The notes below the pieces were generated by a model. That model worked only from the letters and a program-made list of their open reading frames with translations. It had not been told where the DNA came from and ran no database searches. Below, one piece after another: positions 61,026 through 64,000 of a DNA stretch of 64,000 bases. The position numbers and the translations under genes are program-made. Origin of the DNA: Actinomycetes bacterium (GTDB lineage Bacteria > Actinomycetota > Actinomycetes > Mycobacteriales > Mycobacteriaceae); contig JAEZZR010000001.1 of NCBI GenBank assembly GCA_023418505.1, forward strand, positions 124,001 to 188,000, in the 5' to 3' direction. Numbering within the stretch: position 1 is the first letter of the stretch; the number at the start of each line of letters is the position of its first letter.

Positions 61026-61334
61026 ATGATTGGTGCCCTTCACGTCCAGCACCACGTCGAATTCCAAAAGGTTGGCACCGGTTGCTACTGGCTTACGACG
61101 CTCCCCTTCGTGAGCCTTCTTGCCACGGCCATCACGCCACTCGACGTAAGCCTCTTCATTCTCCCACTCCGTGAACACGAAGTAACGGCTTTCACCTGCG
61201 GTTGGGCGCAACAGCTGGAAACCAATGAAACCTGGGGAATCAACAATGCCGCCGGAGTTTGCTGCGAAACGGCGCTCCAATTCTGGGCCTGCGCCTTCAG
61301 GAACATCAATTGCGTTGATCTTGACGATACTCAT
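61017..61334 (-). CDS. mhuD: Haem-degrading monooxygenase, MhuD-like
   Basis: Small dimeric ABM-fold enzyme that opens haem to release iron. The 105-residue protein aligns along its length with mycobacterial MhuD: SIVKINAIDVPEGAGPELE at the start, FIGFQLLRPTAGESRYFV in the middle and PVATGANLLEFDVVLDV at the end. The haem-site residues Asn7, Trp66 and His75 are all present at the same numbers. The ATG at 61332-61334 has TATGAT 6 nt upstream. Its last codons lie within the imuA SOS box. Confidence 0.88.
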   Translation of the reverse strand: MSIVKINAIDVPEGAGPELERRFAANSGGIVDSPGFIGFQLLRPTAGESRYFVFTEWENEEAYVEWRDGRGKKAHEGERRKPVATGANLLEFDVVLDVKGTNHSN

Positions 61335-61340
61335 GGCACC

Positions 61341-61346
61341 ATCATA
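61341..61346 (-). promoter_or_regulatory. -10 element of mhuD
   Basis: TATGAT ends 6 nt before the mhuD ATG. Confidence 0.5.
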
Positions 61347-61400
61347 CGCAGTTCCGCTCAAACACCTACGGCATGAATGCTAGGAAAATGCTCCCAGCAA

Positions 61401-62987
61401 CTACTCCCACTCAATGGTTCCTGGTGGTTTGGAGGTCACATCCAACACCACTCGGTTGACTTCTGGGACTTCATTCGTGATTCGCGTAGAGATACGCTCC
61501 AAAACGTCGTAAGGCACGCGAGTCCAGTCTGCAGTCATGGCATCTTCGGAAGAAACCGGGCGCAACACAATCGGGTGGCCATAGGTGCGGCCGTCGCCCT
61601 GGACGCCGACGCTGCGTACGTCGGCAAGCAACACCACAGGGCACTGCCAGACGTACTCGTCTAAGCCGGCGGCGGTCATCTCTGCGCGCGCAATGGCATC
61701 GGCACGACGCAAGGTATCCAGGCGCTCTTCGTCAACGGCGCCGATAATGCGGATACCCAAGCCTGGGCCTGGGAAGGGCTGGCGGCCAACGATTTCCTCT
61801 GGCAAGCCGAGCTCACGGCCTACTGCACGTACCTCGTCTTTGAACAGCAAGCGCAGGGGCTCTACCAGAGTAAATTCCACGTCATCAGGCAGACCGCCGA
61901 CATTGTGGTGGCTCTTAATATTCGCGGTACCAGTGCCTCCGCCGGATTCCACCACATCTGGATACAAGGTGCCTTGAACCAGGAAGTCCACGGTTTCACC
62001 TTCTGGAGCATCCTCGAGGGCACGAGCCACAGCACGTTCAAAAGAGCGGATGAATTCGCGACCAATAGTCTTGCGCTTGGTCTCTGGATCAGAGATTCCC
62101 GCCAACGCATCCAAGAACACCTGGCGATCATCAACCGTGATCAGACGTGCGCCAGTAGAAGCAACGAAGTCCTTCTCCACCTGCTCGCGCTCACCTAGGC
62201 GCAACAGGCCGTGATCGACGAAAACGCAGGTCAAACGCTCACCAATAGCGCGCTGCACAATTGCTGCGGCCACCGCCGAATCCACACCACCGGATAGGCC
62301 ACAGATCGCGCGACCATTCGGGCCGACCTGCTCGCGCACCTGAGCGATCAATTCATCGGCAATATTTGCTGCCGTCCAGTTTTGCTCTAGCCCAGCGATC
62401 TCCGTGAGGAACTTCACCAACACATCCTGGCCGTACGGCGAGTGCTTGACCTCTGGGTGGTACTGCACACCAGCCATGCGCTTGGCCTGACACTCAAAAG
62501 CCGCCACCGGCGCACCCTTGGTGGTCGCAGTAACTTTAAACCCTTCGGGTGCCTGCGATACCGCATCACCGTGGCTCATCCACACCTCGTGCTGAGCTGG
62601 CAGCACATCGTGCATCACACCCGCATCATCAGAGACCTGCAACTGCGTGCGGCCATATTCGCGATCACCAGTTGCAGCGATCGTTCCCCCCAAAGCCTTC
62701 GTCATGGCCTGGAATCCGTAGCAAATACCGAAAACCGGTACCCCTAATTCCATCCACTCGGGATTGAGCTCCGGCGCACCATCGGCATACACACTCGACG
62801 GACCGCCAGAGAGCACCAACGCTGCGGGATTCTTTGCTTTAATCTCCTCGGTGGTAGCGGTATGAGGTACTACCTCCGAGTACATATTCGCCTCGCGTAC
62901 CCGGCGTGCGATCAGTTGCGCGTATTGCGCACCGAAATCCACCACCAGTACGGGGTTCGTTACTTGTGCGTTAACCTGTTCAGCCAC
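61401..62987 (-). CDS. guaA: GMP synthase (glutamine-hydrolysing)
   Basis: Converts XMP to GMP. The 528-residue protein has the class I glutamine amidotransferase domain (1-200; Cys in VFGICYGFQAM, His in GVQYHPEV), the PP-loop ATPase (GLSGGVDSAVAAA) and the C-terminal dimerisation domain ending RVVLDVTSKPPGTIEWE. The GTG at 62985-62987 has TATGCT 6 nt upstream, between it and the guaB3 stop. Confidence 0.97.
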   Translation of the reverse strand: MAEQVNAQVTNPVLVVDFGAQYAQLIARRVREANMYSEVVPHTATTEEIKAKNPAALVLSGGPSSVYADGAPELNPEWMELGVPVFGICYGFQAMTKALGGTIAATGDREYGRTQLQVSDDAGVMHDVLPAQHEVWMSHGDAVSQAPEGFKVTATTKGAPVAAFECQAKRMAGVQYHPEVKHSPYGQDVLVKFLTEIAGLEQNWTAANIADELIAQVREQVGPNGRAICGLSGGVDSAVAAAIVQRAIGERLTCVFVDHGLLRLGEREQVEKDFVASTGARLITVDDRQVFLDALAGISDPETKRKTIGREFIRSFERAVARALEDAPEGETVDFLVQGTLYPDVVESGGGTGTANIKSHHNVGGLPDDVEFTLVEPLRLLFKDEVRAVGRELGLPEEIVGRQPFPGPGLGIRIIGAVDEERLDTLRRADAIARAEMTAAGLDEYVWQCPVVLLADVRSVGVQGDGRTYGHPIVLRPVSSEDAMTADWTRVPYDVLERISTRITNEVPEVNRVVLDVTSKPPGTIEWE

Positions 62988-62993
62988 GGCAAA

Positions 62994-62999
62994 AGCATA
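62994..62999 (-). promoter_or_regulatory. -10 element of guaA
   Basis: TATGCT ends 6 nt before the guaA GTG. Confidence 0.5.
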
Positions 63000-63006
63000 C
63001 CAACCG

Positions 63007-64000
63007 CTAAATGGTCAGTTCGACGCGCTGGAAAGACTTCAGATCCGTGTAACCACACTTCGCCATCGCACGACGCAACCCGCCGACCAGGTTCTCCGTG
63101 CCCCACGGCATGCTGGTAGGTCCCAGTAGTAATTGCTCTAACGACGGGACGTCTTCTGCTTCTGGCGGCATGTCGATTTGGAAGGTCACAGCACTGCGTG
63201 GGTACTTCGGGTGTGCAGCAGCAGCACGCCAGAACCAGCCCTTGCCAGGAGTATCGCTCGTACGGGCAAAAGCCGAACCGAGTGCTACCGCATCGGCGCC
63301 ACAGGCAATTGCACGCGCAATATCGCCGGTGGTTTCCGAGTAGCTTCCCACATCGGCAATCACATGCACATACCGGCCACCGGTTTCATCCAGGTAATCG
63401 CGGCGCGCTGCAGCAACATCGGCAATTGCAGTAGCCATGCCTACATGAATGCCGTAGCTAGAAGACAATTCTTCCGAACCAGGGCCGACAATCACGCCGG
63501 CAGCGCCAGTGCGCATCAGGTGCAAGGCGGTGCTGTAATCCAATACGCCGCCGACGACGACAGGCAATTCCAACTCGCCTACCAAGGAAGCCACATCTAG
63601 CGACGAACCATCCGAGTCATTGGAATCCACATAGTCCGCGCTAAGCAGCGAACCTTGGATGAACAGGATCTCCACGCCAGCTTTAACCAACAGTGGCGCG
63701 AGTTCGCGCGCATGCTGTGGGCTGACACGTACAGCGACGGTGACACCGGCGTCACGAATTTCTTTAATCCGTGCTTCCAGCAAAGCTTCGTTAATCGGCT
63801 GGGAGTGGTACTTCTGCAAGACCTTGTTGGCTGCGCCATCAACTTGGACGGTGTCTACTTCGGCGGTCTTGATCACTTCGTCGATAGCAGCTGCCGGATC
63901 TTCTAGACGTCCCCACAGCCCTTCGGCGTTGAGCACACCCAAGCCACCCAGCTTGCCCAGCTTGATGATGCTTTCTGGCGACATCGTGGCATCAGTTGGA
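63007..64000 (-). CDS. guaB3: GuaB3, IMP dehydrogenase-related protein (5' end outside window)
   Basis: A TIM-barrel protein of the IMP dehydrogenase/GMP reductase superfamily. The open frame runs from the stop at 63007 to the window edge. Visible motifs are MRTGAAGVIVGPGSEELSSS, HVIADVGSYSETTGDIARAIACGADAVALGSAFA and the C-terminal LVGGLRRAMAKCGYTDLKSFQRVEL. The mobile-loop Cys of true IMPDH (GSICTT) is replaced by the GSEEL segment, as in GuaB3 proteins. About 45 N-terminal residues are missing compared with mycobacterial GuaB3. It sits upstream of guaA. Confidence 0.88.
   Translation of the reverse strand, partial: PTDATMSPESIIKLGKLGGLGVLNAEGLWGRLEDPAAAIDEVIKTAEVDTVQVDGAANKVLQKYHSQPINEALLEARIKEIRDAGVTVAVRVSPQHARELAPLLVKAGVEILFIQGSLLSADYVDSNDSDGSSLDVASLVGELELPVVVGGVLDYSTALHLMRTGAAGVIVGPGSEELSSSYGIHVGMATAIADVAAARRDYLDETGGRYVHVIADVGSYSETTGDIARAIACGADAVALGSAFARTSDTPGKGWFWRAAAAHPKYPRSAVTFQIDMPPEAEDVPSLEQLLLGPTSMPWGTENLVGGLRRAMAKCGYTDLKSFQRVELTI

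Noticed and set aside
1..64000. CRISPR arrays, insertion sequences, prophage genes, tRNA or rRNA genes
   Set aside because: No spaced repeats, transposase or integrase motifs, or tRNA-like cloverleaf sequences were seen; the gene content is ordinary chromosomal core.

Overview
The window is a chromosomal segment of a Corynebacterium-type actinobacterium. Evidence for this includes genes for the rhamnosyl linker and ligase of arabinogalactan (wbbL, rmlD, LCP protein), a mycoredoxin, a monomeric isocitrate dehydrogenase, a DUF6350/PerM-like membrane protein next to purN-purH, a MhuD-type haem monooxygenase, and ImuA'/ImuB/DnaE2. Base composition is moderate G+C. Many genes have a TANNNT hexamer 6-8 nt before the start codon, the leaderless arrangement typical of corynebacteria. 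Fifty-three protein genes are called. I saw no rRNA, tRNA, CRISPR array, insertion sequence or prophage, and no gene-free stretch longer than 300 bases.

Region by region. 1-2937: cell-wall linker genes (wbbL partial, rmlD) divergent from an LCP ligase across a shared palindrome. 2969-8464: thiolase, then purH-purN-perM on the minus strand. 8654-16368: an M23 peptidase, a DUF4442 protein, pcrA, chorismate mutase, a succinate-semialdehyde dehydrogenase and pgi; this order resembles the mycobacterial pgi to purH block. 16415-19440: yccF, cysQ, then thyA-folA-mrx1. 19455-23828: a flavoprotein reductase (lpdA-like), an M20 amidohydrolase, a Q-rich membrane protein and upp. 23981-26798: a two-gene unit resembling type VII secretion substrates (the second protein carries an NlpC/P60 peptidase), then an unrecognised protein with an internal duplication. 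26813-30805: D,D-carboxypeptidase, yihY and trpS. 30959-35552: an amidase, a Q-rich membrane protein and a 965-residue DUF6541-type membrane protein. 35625-40119: a beta-glucoside operon (bglF-bglA-licT) with an antiterminator/terminator leader and a GlxR-like site. 40261-45944: xthA, an MFS exporter, a degenerate J-domain membrane protein and icd. 46065-50341: metY-metX, folD-DUF3017 and trmL. 50420-60917: dnaE2, metQNI, two single genes and imuA-imuB. 61017-64000: mhuD, guaA and guaB3 (partial).

Genes that work together: WbbL, RmlD and the LCP protein build and ligate arabinogalactan; metYX and metQNI carry similar McbR-like operators and form a methionine supply regulon; imuA-imuB sit behind a perfect SOS box and, with dnaE2, make a translesion mutasome; LicT, its RNA target, the PTS permease and 6-phospho-beta-glucosidase form a substrate-inducible circuit; purH/purN/folD and guaA/guaB3/upp cover purine and pyrimidine supply; thyA/folA cover thymidylate.
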